Under the pieces are notes generated by a model. That model was not told where the DNA came from, did no database searches, and saw nothing but the letters and a program-made list of their open reading frames with translations. This document shows, piece by piece, positions 16,211 through 25,500 of a stretch of 48,393 bases of DNA. The position numbers and the translations under genes were made by a program. Every line of letters begins with the position of its first letter. Position 1 is the first letter of the stretch. Source of the DNA: Clostridia bacterium (lineage in GTDB: Bacteria; Bacillota; Clostridia; Christensenellales; CAG-138); assembly GCA_017524445.1 (NCBI GenBank), contig JAFXVP010000013.1, positions 1 to 48,393 of the forward strand. The letters run 5' to 3'.

Positions 16211-18217
16211 ATGGACTGCGTATTGAAGCTGGACCGGCTTCCCGAAAAGAAGCCATTTCAGGAAGGCATCCGCCGCGCGCCGCGGCGTGATTCGGTGCTC
16301 TCTGAGCACGACATGGAAGTCGCGCTGAAAAACGCGCTGCGCTACATCCCCGAGAAATTCCACGCGGAGCTCGCGCCGGAATTCATGGAGGAACTGAAGA
16401 CCCGCGGCCGCATTTACGGCTACCGCTTCCGTCCCGAGGGACGGCTCTGGGGCAAGCCGATCGACTGCTACGAGGGCAAGTGCATCGAAGGAAGAGCGTT
16501 TCAGGTCATGATCGACAACAACCTCGACTTCGAGGTCGCGCTCTACCCCTACGAGCTCGTCACCTACGGCGAGACCGGTCAGGTCTGCCAGAACTGGATG
16601 CAGTATCTGCTGATCAAGCAGTATTTGAAGGAGCTTACGAACACGCAGACGCTCGTGATCGAGTCCGGTCACCCGCTCGGCGTCTTCCGCTCGCACGAGA
16701 ACGCGCCGCGCGTCATCCTCACGAACGGTCTGATGGTCGGCATGTTCGACAATCCCGCGGACTTCAACCGCGCCGCGGCAATGGGCGTCGCGAACTACGG
16801 ACAGATGACCGCAGGCGGCTGGATGTACATCGGGCCGCAGGGCATTGTCCACGGCACGTTCAATACGCTGCTGAACGCGGGCAGATTGAAGCTCGGCATT
16901 CCGAAGGACAAGGACCTCGCGGGCCGTCTGTTCGTTTCCGCAGGGTTAGGCGGCATGAGCGGCGCGCAGGGCAAGGCGGCGGAGATCGCAGGCGCGGCCG
17001 CGATCATTGCGGAGGTCGATTACTCCCGCATCGAAACGCGCTATAAGCAGGGCTGGGTCTCGAAAGTCAGCGACGATCTCGCAACGTGCGTCGCTTGGGC
17101 GCAGGAAGCACAGAAGGAAGGCAAGCCGCTTGCCATCGCGTATCACGGCAATGTCGTCGATCTTCTGCACTACCTCATTAAAAACGACATCCACGTCGAT
17201 CTTCTGAGCGATCAGACCTCCTGCCACGCAGTCTACGAGGGCGGCTACTGCCCCGTCGGGATCAGCTTTGCGGAGCGCACGCGGCTTTTAGCCGAGGATC
17301 ACGAGGCGTTCAAGGCGGCGGTCAACGCTTCCCTGAAACAGCACATCGCGGCGATCGACGAGCTTTCGAAACGCAGCACGTATTTCTTTGACTACGGCAA
17401 CAGCTTTTTGAAGGCCGTCTACGACGCGGGCGTGAAGTCCATTTGCAAGAACGGCGAGAACGAAAAGGACGGCTTCGTCTATCCGTCCTACGTCGAGGAC
17501 ATCCTCGGTCCGCAGCTGTTCGACTACGGCTACGGTCCGTTCCGCTGGGTGTGTCTTTCCGGCAAGCCCGAGGATCTCGACAAGACCGACGCCGCGGCGA
17601 TGGACTGCATCGACCCGACGCGCCGTTATCAGGACCGCGACAACTGGGTCTGGGTCCGCGACGCAAAGAAGAACAGGATGGTCGTCGGAACGCAGGCGCG
17701 CATCCTCTATCAGGACGCAATGGGACGGCTCAAGATCGCCCTGCGCTTCAATGAGATGGTTAGGAAAGGCGAGATCGGACCGGTCATGCTGGGACGCGAT
17801 CACCACGACACCGGCGGCACGGATTCCCCGTTCCGTGAAACGAGCAACATCAAGGACGGCTCGAATATCATGGCGGACATGGCGACGCAGTGCTTCGCGG
17901 GAAACGCGGCCAGAGGCATGAGCCTGATCGCGCTGCACAACGGCGGCGGCGTGGGCGTCGGGAAGTCGATCAACGGCGGCTTCGGCATGGTGCTGGACGG
18001 CAGCGAGCGGGTCGACCGCATCCTCTCCTCGGCCATGCCGTGGGACACGATGGGCGGCGTCGCGCGGCGCGCGTGGGCACGCAACGAGAACGCGATCGAG
18101 ACCTGTCTCGCGTACAATCGCGACAACGAGGGCACCGACTGCATCACGATCCCGCATCTTGCGGACGACGCGCTGGTGCGTGAAACCGTACTGAATGCTT
18201 TGAAAAGCAACGAATAA
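16211..18217 (+). CDS. hutU: Urocanate hydratase
   Basis: HutU adds water to urocanate to give imidazolonepropionate using tightly bound NAD+. The 668-residue product matches the long form of the enzyme. It has RGRIYGYRFRPEGRLWGKPI, the conserved ESGHPLGVFRSHENAPRVIL, GGWMYIGPQGIVHGT, the nucleotide-binding GLGGMSGAQGKAAEIAG (about residues 243-259), QTSCHAVYEGGYCP and GRDHHDTGGTDSPFRET. AGGAGG precedes the ATG. It follows hutH closely and is separated from ftcD by about 300 bases that hold a palindromic repeat. Confidence 0.96.
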   Translation: MDCVLKLDRLPEKKPFQEGIRRAPRRDSVLSEHDMEVALKNALRYIPEKFHAELAPEFMEELKTRGRIYGYRFRPEGRLWGKPIDCYEGKCIEGRAFQVMIDNNLDFEVALYPYELVTYGETGQVCQNWMQYLLIKQYLKELTNTQTLVIESGHPLGVFRSHENAPRVILTNGLMVGMFDNPADFNRAAAMGVANYGQMTAGGWMYIGPQGIVHGTFNTLLNAGRLKLGIPKDKDLAGRLFVSAGLGGMSGAQGKAAEIAGAAAIIAEVDYSRIETRYKQGWVSKVSDDLATCVAWAQEAQKEGKPLAIAYHGNVVDLLHYLIKNDIHVDLLSDQTSCHAVYEGGYCPVGISFAERTRLLAEDHEAFKAAVNASLKQHIAAIDELSKRSTYFFDYGNSFLKAVYDAGVKSICKNGENEKDGFVYPSYVEDILGPQLFDYGYGPFRWVCLSGKPEDLDKTDAAAMDCIDPTRRYQDRDNWVWVRDAKKNRMVVGTQARILYQDAMGRLKIALRFNEMVRKGEIGPVMLGRDHHDTGGTDSPFRETSNIKDGSNIMADMATQCFAGNAARGMSLIALHNGGGVGVGKSINGGFGMVLDGSERVDRILSSAMPWDTMGGVARRAWARNENAIETCLAYNRDNEGTDCITIPHLADDALVRETVLNALKSNE

Positions 18218-18293
18218 CGAATACTGAAAACTGAAGACTGAATAATAAATACAGGGGATTTAGGAAAGTCCGGATATGCGACCAAAAGCCTTC

Positions 18294-18408
18294 TCCTTGA
18301 GGAGAAGGTGCCGACAGGCGGATGAGGTGTATCCGTTACGCACAAAACGCAACGACACCTCATCAGTCACCTGAACGGTGACAGCTTCCCCTCAAGGGGA
18401 AGCCAAAG
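18294..18408. repeat. CCTCATC/CTTCCCC palindromic element inside the hut operon
   Basis: The element opens with TTCTCC-TTGA-GGAGAA and ends with TTCCCC-TCAA-GGGGAA, with GGATGAGGTG and CACCTCATC in inverted order between them. It can fold into a large branched hairpin. It fills most of the hutU-ftcD gap (18218-18514), which contains no gene. Related elements lie at 35125, 36040, 40000 and 46501. Confidence 0.75.
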
Positions 18409-18514
18409 GTTGCTGCCGATGTCTTTGATATAAAGACTTTCTTTACAATTCCGTCAGCAATTCTTCTTGATCTAAAGTATTCATCTGAATTATTTGTCTA
18501 AAGGAGATAGTATT

Positions 18515-19411
18515 ATGGCAAAGATCATGGAATGCATTCCGAATATCAGCGAAGGCCGCAGGCTGGACCTCGTTGAAGAATTCGCAGACATCGTGCGCGC
18601 CGTTCCCGGCGTGACGCTCATCGACTATTCGTCGGACGCGAGCCACAACCGCTCCGTCTTCACGTTCCTCGGCGATCCCGATCAGGTCGTCGAAGCGGCG
18701 TTTCTGTTCGCACAGCACGCGGTCGAGAAGATCGACCTTCGCGTGCACGAGGGCGAGCATCCGCGCATGGGCGCGGTCGACGTCATCCCGTTCGTGCCGA
18801 TCCGCGACATGGAGATGGCGGAGTGCGTCGAGCTTTCGAAAAAGCTCGGCGAACGGTTAAGCTCTGAGCTCGACCTGCCGGTCTTCCTATATGAGGAGAG
18901 CGCGTCCGCGCCGCACCGCAAAAACCTCGCCGCGATCCGCAAGGGTCAGTTTGAGGGCATGGCGCAGAAGGTCCTCGAGGATCAGTGGCATCCCGATTTC
19001 GGCGGCAACCGCATCCATCCCTCTGCGGGCGTCGTCGCCGTCGGCGCGCGTCAGCCGCTGATCGCGTTCAACATCAACCTCGACACCTCGGACGTGTCGA
19101 TCGCAAAGAAGATCGCGAAGATCATCCGCGAAAAGGACGGCGGCTTCCGCGCGGTCAAGGCGCTCGGCGTCATGCTCGAGGAGCGCAACATCGCGCAGGT
19201 CTCGATCAACATGTGCGACTATAAGCAGACGCCGCTCTATCGCGTGCTCGAGTTCGTCCGCTTCGAGGCGGCGCGCTACGGCGTGCACGTCGTCGGCACC
19301 GAGATCATCGGCCTCGCGCCCATGATGGCGTTTGTCGACGCGGCGGATTACTATCTGCAGATCGAAAAGTTCGATCCGTTCAAACAGGTATTGGAGTGCC
19401 ACCTTCTGTGA
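18515..19411 (+). CDS. ftcD: Glutamate formimidoyltransferase
   Basis: This enzyme transfers the formimino group of N-formimino-glutamate to tetrahydrofolate, giving glutamate. The 298-residue product contains the start MAKIMECIPNISEGRR, DYSSDASHNRSVFTFLG, HEGEHPRMGAVDVIPFVP and the DFGGNRIHPSAG segment, all family hallmarks. It is the single-domain form; the cyclodeaminase partner is a separate gene (fchA) two genes downstream. AAGGAG lies eight bases upstream of the ATG. Its stop overlaps a GTG start of hutI. Confidence 0.95.
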   Translation: MAKIMECIPNISEGRRLDLVEEFADIVRAVPGVTLIDYSSDASHNRSVFTFLGDPDQVVEAAFLFAQHAVEKIDLRVHEGEHPRMGAVDVIPFVPIRDMEMAECVELSKKLGERLSSELDLPVFLYEESASAPHRKNLAAIRKGQFEGMAQKVLEDQWHPDFGGNRIHPSAGVVAVGARQPLIAFNINLDTSDVSIAKKIAKIIREKDGGFRAVKALGVMLEERNIAQVSINMCDYKQTPLYRVLEFVRFEAARYGVHVVGTEIIGLAPMMAFVDAADYYLQIEKFDPFKQVLECHLL

Positions 19412-20643
19412 AACGCGTATTCAAAAACATCGGTGAACTGAAAACGGCGACCGGATCGGTCGCGGTCTGCGGCAAGGCGCAGGGCGAGCTCCTGACGCTT
19501 CACAACGCGTGGCTTTTGGAAGAGGACGGCGTGATCGCCGCGCTCGGAACGGGCAAACCGCCGAAGGCCGACAAAACGGTCGACTGCCGCGGAAAGCTCG
19601 TGACCGCAGGGCTTGTCGACTGCCACACGCATCTGGTGTTCGGCGGCTGGCGCGAACACGAGCTTGCCATGAAGCTTGCGGGGAAAACCTACCTCGAGAT
19701 CCTTGCGGCGGGCGGCGGCATCCTCTCCACCGTGCGCGAAACGCGCAGGGCGAGCGAGGACGAACTGTATGAAAAGACGCGCGGACTGTTTCTCGAAATG
19801 CTCGTATACGGCACGACGGCGGTTGAAATCAAGAGCGGCTACGGCCTCGATCTCGAAACCGAGAAGAAGCAGCTTCGCGTGGTGCGCCGCATGAAAGAGG
19901 AATTCGGCGACGTCGCGGCGACATTCTTGGGCGCGCACGCGTTCCCGGAGGACATGACGCACGAAGCGTACGTCAATTGGCTGTGCGAGGAAGCGATCCC
20001 CCAAATCGCCGAGGAAGGGCTTGCGGACTTTTGCGACGCGTTCTGCGACGACGGCGTGTTCACCGCGGAGGAATCCGAACGCATCCTCAACGCGGGCAAG
20101 CGCTTTGGATTGATCCCGAAGCTGCACGCCGACGAGATCAGGGAGATCGGCGGAACGCAGGCCGCGGCGCGCGTCGGCGCGGTGAGCTGCGATCATTTGA
20201 GTGAAACCGGCGAAGAAGGCATCCGGGCGCTGCGTGACGGCGGCGTGATCGCAGTCATGCTCCCCGCGACGTCGTTCTATCTCAAAAAGCCGTACGGCGA
20301 TTTCCGCGGCATGATCGACGCAGGCGTGCCCGTTGCGGTCGCGACCGACATGAACCCCGGCTCCTCGCCGAACCTTTGTCTGCCGTTTGCCATGACGGCG
20401 GGCTGTCTCTACGGACGGCTGACCCCCTCGGAAATGCTGACCGCGGCGACCCTGAACGGCGCGGCGGCGATCGGGATGGCGGACCGCATCGGAACGCTGG
20501 AGCCCGGCAAGCAGGCGGACCTCGTCGTGTGGGACACCGAGAACCTGGACCGGCTGATCTATCGCTACGGAACCAATCGCGCAGTCGCGGTCTTTAAGCG
20601 CGGCGTGCGCATGACAGGAAAGGAGAACCTATGGAACGTTTGA
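19408..20643 (+). CDS. hutI: Imidazolonepropionase
   Basis: HutI hydrolyses imidazolonepropionate to N-formimino-glutamate. The 411-residue amidohydrolase has the metal-binding DCHTHLVFGG near residue 70, KSGYGLDLETEKK, LHADEIREIGG, a further His in CDHLSE, and the Asp in ATDMNPGSS, then a C-terminal beta strand region. The start is GTG at 19408, overlapping the ftcD stop (GTGA) with GGAG eleven bases upstream; a GTG at 19396 is an alternative. It overlaps fchA at its 3' end by 13 bases. Confidence 0.95.
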   Translation: MKRVFKNIGELKTATGSVAVCGKAQGELLTLHNAWLLEEDGVIAALGTGKPPKADKTVDCRGKLVTAGLVDCHTHLVFGGWREHELAMKLAGKTYLEILAAGGGILSTVRETRRASEDELYEKTRGLFLEMLVYGTTAVEIKSGYGLDLETEKKQLRVVRRMKEEFGDVAATFLGAHAFPEDMTHEAYVNWLCEEAIPQIAEEGLADFCDAFCDDGVFTAEESERILNAGKRFGLIPKLHADEIREIGGTQAAARVGAVSCDHLSETGEEGIRALRDGGVIAVMLPATSFYLKKPYGDFRGMIDAGVPVAVATDMNPGSSPNLCLPFAMTAGCLYGRLTPSEMLTAATLNGAAAIGMADRIGTLEPGKQADLVVWDTENLDRLIYRYGTNRAVAVFKRGVRMTGKENLWNV

Positions 20644-21287
20644 CCGACCTTACCGTAACCGAGTTTACGGACATTCTCGCGAGCGACGCCCCCGCCCCCG
20701 GCGGCGGTTCCGTTGCCGCGCTGTTCGGCGCATGCGGCGCATCGCTTGCCGTCATGACCGCGAACCTCACCGTCGGCAAGAAAAAGTATGCCGACCACTG
20801 GAACAATGCCGAAACCGCAAAGACGGTCGGCGAACCGCTGATCGAGCAGTTCCGCAAGGCGATCGACGACGATACGATCGCGTTCAACAAGCTGTTTCAA
20901 GCGATGCACCTGCCGAAGGACACCGACGAGCAGAAGGCGATCCGCCGCGCGGCGATGGAGGAAACGACCAAGGAGGCGGCGAACATGCCGTTCCATACGC
21001 TGTCGCTTTGCGAAAAGACCGTCGTCGTGCTTGAAAAACTCGCGGGACGGATCAACCCGAACTGCGCAAGCGATTTCGGCGTGGGCGCGGCAGCCATCGT
21101 GACCGCGGCGCGCGGCGCGTGGCTGAACGTGAACATCAATCTGCAGTCGCTTTCGGACGAGGCGTTCGTGAACGATCTCTATACCCGCGCGAAAGCGATC
21201 TACGACGACGTGACGGCGCGTGCGGACGCGCTCTATCGCACGGTCGACGAACAATGCCGTCCTGTTTGCAACCAAACCGAGGGTTAA
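20631..21287 (+). CDS. fchA: Formiminotetrahydrofolate cyclodeaminase
   Basis: FchA removes ammonia from 5-formimino-THF to give 5,10-methenyl-THF, linking histidine breakdown to folate metabolism. The 218-residue all-helical protein has the signature SDAPAPGGGSVAALFGACGA near residue 18-37 followed by MTANLTVGKKKYAD. A strong AAGGAG site lies inside the hutI 3' end. It completes the set of five enzymes needed to convert histidine to glutamate, two ammonia and methenyl-THF. Confidence 0.92.
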   Translation: MERLTDLTVTEFTDILASDAPAPGGGSVAALFGACGASLAVMTANLTVGKKKYADHWNNAETAKTVGEPLIEQFRKAIDDDTIAFNKLFQAMHLPKDTDEQKAIRRAAMEETTKEAANMPFHTLSLCEKTVVVLEKLAGRINPNCASDFGVGAAAIVTAARGAWLNVNINLQSLSDEAFVNDLYTRAKAIYDDVTARADALYRTVDEQCRPVCNQTEG

Positions 21288-21297
21288 GCGGTATTAT
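21266..21297 (+). promoter_or_regulatory. Shared upstream block of serpin genes, copy before serpin 1
   Basis: TTGCAACC(A/G)AACCG, then about 12 bases and GCGGTATTAT, precede serpin 1. The same block with the same 20-base spacing between TTGCAA and TATTAT precedes serpin 3 (24140-24171). The spacing is long for a standard promoter, but the conservation and position suggest a promoter or regulator site. Confidence 0.4.
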
Positions 21298-21324
21298 TGG
21301 CAAAACAGGAAAGGAGCAACGCCT

Positions 21325-22725
21325 ATGAAACGCTTGCTTTGCATGATACTCGCGGGACTGATGCTGCTCACCGCGGCAGCGTGTACCGTGGATCAGATCC
21401 CCCATGTTGAGGTCCCGACGGACGCGCCGTCCGATCCGATCGACGCGCCGGAAGCGGAAGCGACCCCGGAACCGGAAACGCCGGATGAGGAGGGTTTTGA
21501 AGAGCCCCCAATCATCCCCATTACGCCGTTCCCGCTCGACAATCCGCCGATCGACCTTACCGACCCGATCCAGCCGATCTATGAAACGGAGGGCACAGAG
21601 ATGACCGTAAACGGATACGCGGACTTTGCAAACCTGCTTTCCGCCTCGATCCTTTCCGGATCGAAGAACCAGAACCTTTCGCCGATCAGCGTCTACCTCG
21701 CGCTCGCGATGGTCGCGGAAGGCGCGAACGGCGACACGCAGGCGGAGCTATTGAAGCTTCTGGGCTGCAAGGATCTCAAGGAGCTGAACGGCGTCTGCGG
21801 CGGCATGCTCGAAACGCTGTCCGTCGACGCGGAGCGCAGCACGCTCGACATCCATAATTCGCTCTGGATGGCGGAATCGATCGGCGGACAAGCCGTGGCG
21901 TTCCGGCCGGAATACCTCGGCACGCTTGCCGAGACGTACCGCTCCGAAGCGAACGTCGTGCAATTCGGAACGGAATCCGCCGCAAAGCAGATCGCGGACT
22001 GGATCAACAAGCACACCCGCGGCAAGATCAACGTGAGCCCCAACGCGCTGAACTTCGATCCGTCGACGCTCGCCGTTCTGATCAACACGATCTATCTGAA
22101 GGACGGCTGGAGCGAAACGTTCGATCCCGCAGCCACCGAGCCCGACACGTTCCACGCGTACACGGGCGACGTGACCGCAAGCTTTATGCGCCGGTTCGAC
22201 AAGAATTCCACCGTGCGCTTCGGCGACGGCTGGATGGCGTACCGCGTATGGCTGAACAGCGTCGGCTACGTGACGTTCGTGCTGCCGGACGAAGGCGTGA
22301 GCCTCGATAAACTTCTCGGCACGCCCGACGCGATCGACAAGCTGCTGCATCGGGGCGTTGACAAAAAATACGACGTGAGCCTAAGGATCCCGAAGTTCAA
22401 GTTCCAGGACAAGATGGAGCTCACCGAGGTGCTTTCCGCGCTCGGACTGCAGCTCAGCTTCACGCCCGCCGCGGACTTTTCCGGCATGTCCGACGCGCCG
22501 TGCTGCATCGACAGCGTCATTCAGGAATCCTACATCGGCGTCGATGAAAACGGCGTCGAGGCCGCGGCGTACACGATGGTGCAGATGCGCACGACCGCGT
22601 TCAATCCGGTCCAGCTCGAAAAGCTCGACTTCCATCTGACCCGCCCGTTCTTCTACGCGATCGAATCGTTTGACGGTCAGGTGCTCTTCATCGGCACGGT
22701 GACGAACCCCTCCGCGGGCGAATAA
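21325..22725 (+). CDS. Serpin family lipoprotein 1
   Basis: Serpins trap serine or cysteine proteases by a suicide mechanism. The 466-residue product has a signal peptide ending TAAAC (Cys20), an acidic Pro-rich linker (about 25-90) and a full serpin domain. Visible motifs are NLSPISVYLALAMVAEGA, AVLINTIYLKDGWSETFD, the hinge GVEAAAYT near residue 412 and the distal HLTRPFFYAIE...VLFIGTVTNPS. Counting from the hinge puts P1-P1' near Thr-Ala in MRTTAF (inference). The reactive loop differs from serpins 2 and 3. The lipobox implies anchoring outside the cell. It starts 37 bases after fchA and may have its own promoter. Confidence 0.92.
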   Translation: MKRLLCMILAGLMLLTAAACTVDQIPHVEVPTDAPSDPIDAPEAEATPEPETPDEEGFEEPPIIPITPFPLDNPPIDLTDPIQPIYETEGTEMTVNGYADFANLLSASILSGSKNQNLSPISVYLALAMVAEGANGDTQAELLKLLGCKDLKELNGVCGGMLETLSVDAERSTLDIHNSLWMAESIGGQAVAFRPEYLGTLAETYRSEANVVQFGTESAAKQIADWINKHTRGKINVSPNALNFDPSTLAVLINTIYLKDGWSETFDPAATEPDTFHAYTGDVTASFMRRFDKNSTVRFGDGWMAYRVWLNSVGYVTFVLPDEGVSLDKLLGTPDAIDKLLHRGVDKKYDVSLRIPKFKFQDKMELTEVLSALGLQLSFTPAADFSGMSDAPCCIDSVIQESYIGVDENGVEAAAYTMVQMRTTAFNPVQLEKLDFHLTRPFFYAIESFDGQVLFIGTVTNPSAGE

Positions 22726-22740
22726 AACCATCGTCCACCG

Positions 22741-22769
22741 ATCCGGAGGTATTTTCCTCCGGATTTTTG
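22741..22769 (+). terminator. Terminator between serpin 1 and serpin 2
   Basis: ATCCGGAGG and CCTCCGGAT form a 9-bp stem with a TATTTT loop, followed by TTTTG. It is a good intrinsic terminator, so serpin 2 is probably transcribed from its own promoter. Confidence 0.8.
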
Positions 22770-22836
22770 TAAATCGGATGTAACACTTTTACGCGCTCGG
22801 TTGTCTTATTGTACAGAAACCGAAAGGAGAAAACCC

Positions 22837-24090
22837 ATGAAGCGTATCGTTTCCGCTCTGCTGATCCTGCTTCTTCTGTCTTCCGTCGGCTGTTCGACGG
22901 GCAAACCGTCCCCTGCATCCTATCCGGACAGCGCTGCCGTCGAGCCGGTCGCGCTCGGCTTTGACGTACCGGAGATCGGTGGCTATGACGATTTCGTCTG
23001 TACGCTGTCCGCCGCGCTTCTGGACGGCACGGCAAATCACAATCTGTCCCCGCTGAGCGTCTATATCGCGCTCGCAATGGCAGCCGAGGGCGCGAACGGA
23101 CAGACGCTTGCGGATCTTTTGAACCTTCTCGGCTGTTCGGATCTCGACGCGCTGCATACGCGCACAGGCAACATGATCACAAAGCTCTCCCGAAAAACCG
23201 AGACCGGCGAGGTGAAGCTTTGCAATTCGCTGTGGATGTCGGACGTGTTTCCGCTTTCCGGATCGTATCGGAACAGTCTTGCTGAGCTCTATCAGGCGGA
23301 CGCGGAAACCGTGCCGTTCGGCACAGAGGCGGCAGGAAAGCGCATTGCGGCGTGGATCGGGGACAAAACGAACGGGCTGATCACGCCCGCACCGGAAGCG
23401 ATGCAGTTCGACGCCCTGACCCTTGCGGTGCTTTTGAATACGGTCTATTTCCGCGATCAGTGGGCATGGCGGTTTTATGAAAGTGAGAACAAACCCGGCA
23501 CGTTCACCTGTGCAAACGGCACGGAAACGAACGTCGATTTCATGCATCGGCTTTTGAAGGACGCATACGTTTATCGCGGTGACGGCTTTCTGCGTTGCTC
23601 ACTTCCGTTCGAAGGCAGGGGATATATGACCTTTGTCCTGCCGGACGAAGGAATCGCCCTTGATACGCTTTTGGGAACGCCGGAGAAGCTCCAGGCGCTG
23701 CTGGAGAGCGGTGCGCGGATGGACGCCGACGTCGATCTGCTGCTGCCGAAATACTCGATTTCGGATCAGTTTGAGCTCAGTGACGTGCTTTGTTCGCTTG
23801 GATTGACGGATGCGTTTACAAACAACGCCGATTTTTCCGGCATGTCGGACATGCAGCCGCGGCTCGACCGTGTGTTTCAGGAGACGGTTCTTGAACTAAA
23901 CGAGCTCGGCGTCGAAGCGGCGGCCTATACGAGCATCGACGCGCCGGGTGAAGCCGCGCCGTGGGACACGGAGCCGACGCCGCTGCCGCTGATCGAGTTC
24001 CATCTCGACCGCCCGTTCCTGTTCATCATTTACGCAGGATCCATACCGCTCTTCATCGGCACGGTCACGAATCCCTCCGCGGGAGAATAA
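22837..24090 (+). CDS. Serpin family lipoprotein 2
   Basis: The 417-residue protein has a lipoprotein signal (SSVGC, Cys19), a short linker and a serpin domain: NLSPLSVYIALAMAAEGANG, AVLLNTVYFRDQWAWRFY, the hinge GVEAAAYT and the distal HLDRPFLFII...PLFIGTVTNPS. The reactive loop after the hinge is SIDAPGEAAPWDTEP, Pro/Glu/Asp-rich and unlike the other two, which suggests a different target or altered function (inference; P1 perhaps Glu or Ala). GAAAGGAG precedes the ATG. It is the least conserved of the three copies and its codon use is slightly less GC-rich. Confidence 0.92.
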   Translation: MKRIVSALLILLLLSSVGCSTGKPSPASYPDSAAVEPVALGFDVPEIGGYDDFVCTLSAALLDGTANHNLSPLSVYIALAMAAEGANGQTLADLLNLLGCSDLDALHTRTGNMITKLSRKTETGEVKLCNSLWMSDVFPLSGSYRNSLAELYQADAETVPFGTEAAGKRIAAWIGDKTNGLITPAPEAMQFDALTLAVLLNTVYFRDQWAWRFYESENKPGTFTCANGTETNVDFMHRLLKDAYVYRGDGFLRCSLPFEGRGYMTFVLPDEGIALDTLLGTPEKLQALLESGARMDADVDLLLPKYSISDQFELSDVLCSLGLTDAFTNNADFSGMSDMQPRLDRVFQETVLELNELGVEAAAYTSIDAPGEAAPWDTEPTPLPLIEFHLDRPFLFIIYAGSIPLFIGTVTNPSAGE

Positions 24091-24099
24091 CCGAAACAG

Positions 24100-24143
24100 A
24101 AAGCAAGGCGCGCCTCTCCGGTACGGACAGGCGTGCTTTTTGC
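24100..24143 (+). terminator. Probable terminator after serpin 2
   Basis: AAGCA...CGCCT pairs with AGGCGTGCTT, with a small bulge, and is followed by TTTTTGC. It is a weaker intrinsic terminator that overlaps the shared block before serpin 3. Confidence 0.45.
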
Positions 24144-24198
24144 AACCGAACGGTGTGATACGCGGTATTATAAGCAAATGACGAAAGGAAACACCCCC

Positions 24199-25452
24199 AT
24201 GAAACGACTGATTTGCATCCTTTTTGCGGCGCTGCTGCTTTGCGCATGCACGGTAACCGGCACACCGGCCGCCCCGGTGACCGAGCCGACCGAGCCCACC
24301 GCAGCGCCGGAACCGCTGCCCGATTTCCCCGTTCCCGAGATCACGGGTTACGCGGGCTTTTCCGACGTGCTTTCCGCAAAGCTTCTGGACGGCACGCAGA
24401 ACAAGAATCTTTCGCCGATCAGCGTATACCTTGCGCTCGCGATGACCGCGGAAGGCGCAAAGGGCGAAACGCAGGCGGACATGCTGAAGCTTCTCGGCTG
24501 CTCGTCAGTGGAAGAGCTGCGCGGCATCTGCGGCGCAATGCTCGAAACGCTCTCGTTCGACACGGAGGACAGTACGCTTGAGATCGCGGATTCGATCTGG
24601 ATGGCGGATCGGAACGGCACGCTGACGTTCCGTGAGGACTATCTGAAAGCGCTCGCCGACGTCTACCGTTCCGAAGCGAACGCCGTGGACTTTGCAAATG
24701 CGGAAACCGGCAGGCAGATCGCGGCGTGGATCACCGAGCACACGCGCGGCAAGATCAAAATCTCCGAGGACGCGATGCAGTTTTCTCCCGAAACGGTCGC
24801 GGTGCTGATCAATACGATCTACCTGAAAGCCGCGTGGCTCGATCCGTTCTATGAAAGCGCAACCGAAGCGGGCACGTTTTTCGGCGTCGACGGTGAGACG
24901 ACCGCAGACTACATGAACCGCAAAGACGCCGGCGCAACGATCGTGAAGGGCGACGGATTCCTGCGCTATTCCCTGCCGCTTTTCGGCGTCGGACGCATGA
25001 CGTTCATTCTGCCGGACGAGGGGACCGCGCTTGCTGACCTTCTCGGCACGCCGGAAAAGCTGCATACGCTTCTGTACGACGGCGAAGAGCTGCGCGCGGA
25101 CGTCCTTGTCAAACTGCCGAAATTCAGGTTTCAGGATCGGTTTGACCTGAACGAGCCGCTGAAGGCGCTCGGCATCGGGATCGCATTCTCCGACGAGGCG
25201 GACTTCTCCGGCATGTGCGACCGGTTCGCAAGCATCTCGAGCGTGCTGCAGGAATCCTTCATCGGCGTCGATGAGAAGGGCGTCGAAGCGGCGGCGTATA
25301 CGATGGTCGCGGTGAATGAAGCCTGCGCCCTGCCCGAGGACCTGCCGGAGATCGAGTTTTACCTCACCCGCCCGTTCCTCTACGTGATCGAATCACGCGA
25401 CGGCACGGCGCTGTTTATCGGCACGGTGACCGCGCCCACGAACGCAGAATAA
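24199..25452 (+). CDS. Serpin family lipoprotein 3
   Basis: The 417-residue protein has a lipoprotein signal (LLCAC, Cys17), a short TEPTEPTAAPEP linker and a serpin domain: NLSPISVYLALAMTAEGAKG, AVLINTIYLKAAWLDPFY, the hinge GVEAAAYT and FYLTRPFLYVIE...ALFIGTVTAPT. The loop after the hinge is MVAVNEACALPED; by count P1 is near Ala, with a Cys next to it, which would fit an elastase-like target (inference). It is closer to serpin 1 than to serpin 2 in the core, and shares its upstream block with serpin 1. Confidence 0.92.
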   Translation: MKRLICILFAALLLCACTVTGTPAAPVTEPTEPTAAPEPLPDFPVPEITGYAGFSDVLSAKLLDGTQNKNLSPISVYLALAMTAEGAKGETQADMLKLLGCSSVEELRGICGAMLETLSFDTEDSTLEIADSIWMADRNGTLTFREDYLKALADVYRSEANAVDFANAETGRQIAAWITEHTRGKIKISEDAMQFSPETVAVLINTIYLKAAWLDPFYESATEAGTFFGVDGETTADYMNRKDAGATIVKGDGFLRYSLPLFGVGRMTFILPDEGTALADLLGTPEKLHTLLYDGEELRADVLVKLPKFRFQDRFDLNEPLKALGIGIAFSDEADFSGMCDRFASISSVLQESFIGVDEKGVEAAAYTMVAVNEACALPEDLPEIEFYLTRPFLYVIESRDGTALFIGTVTAPTNAE

Positions 25453-25500
25453 CCCCTGCCCCCGTGTTCCGGTTTTGCCCCCTCAAAGCCGGAAGCGTTA

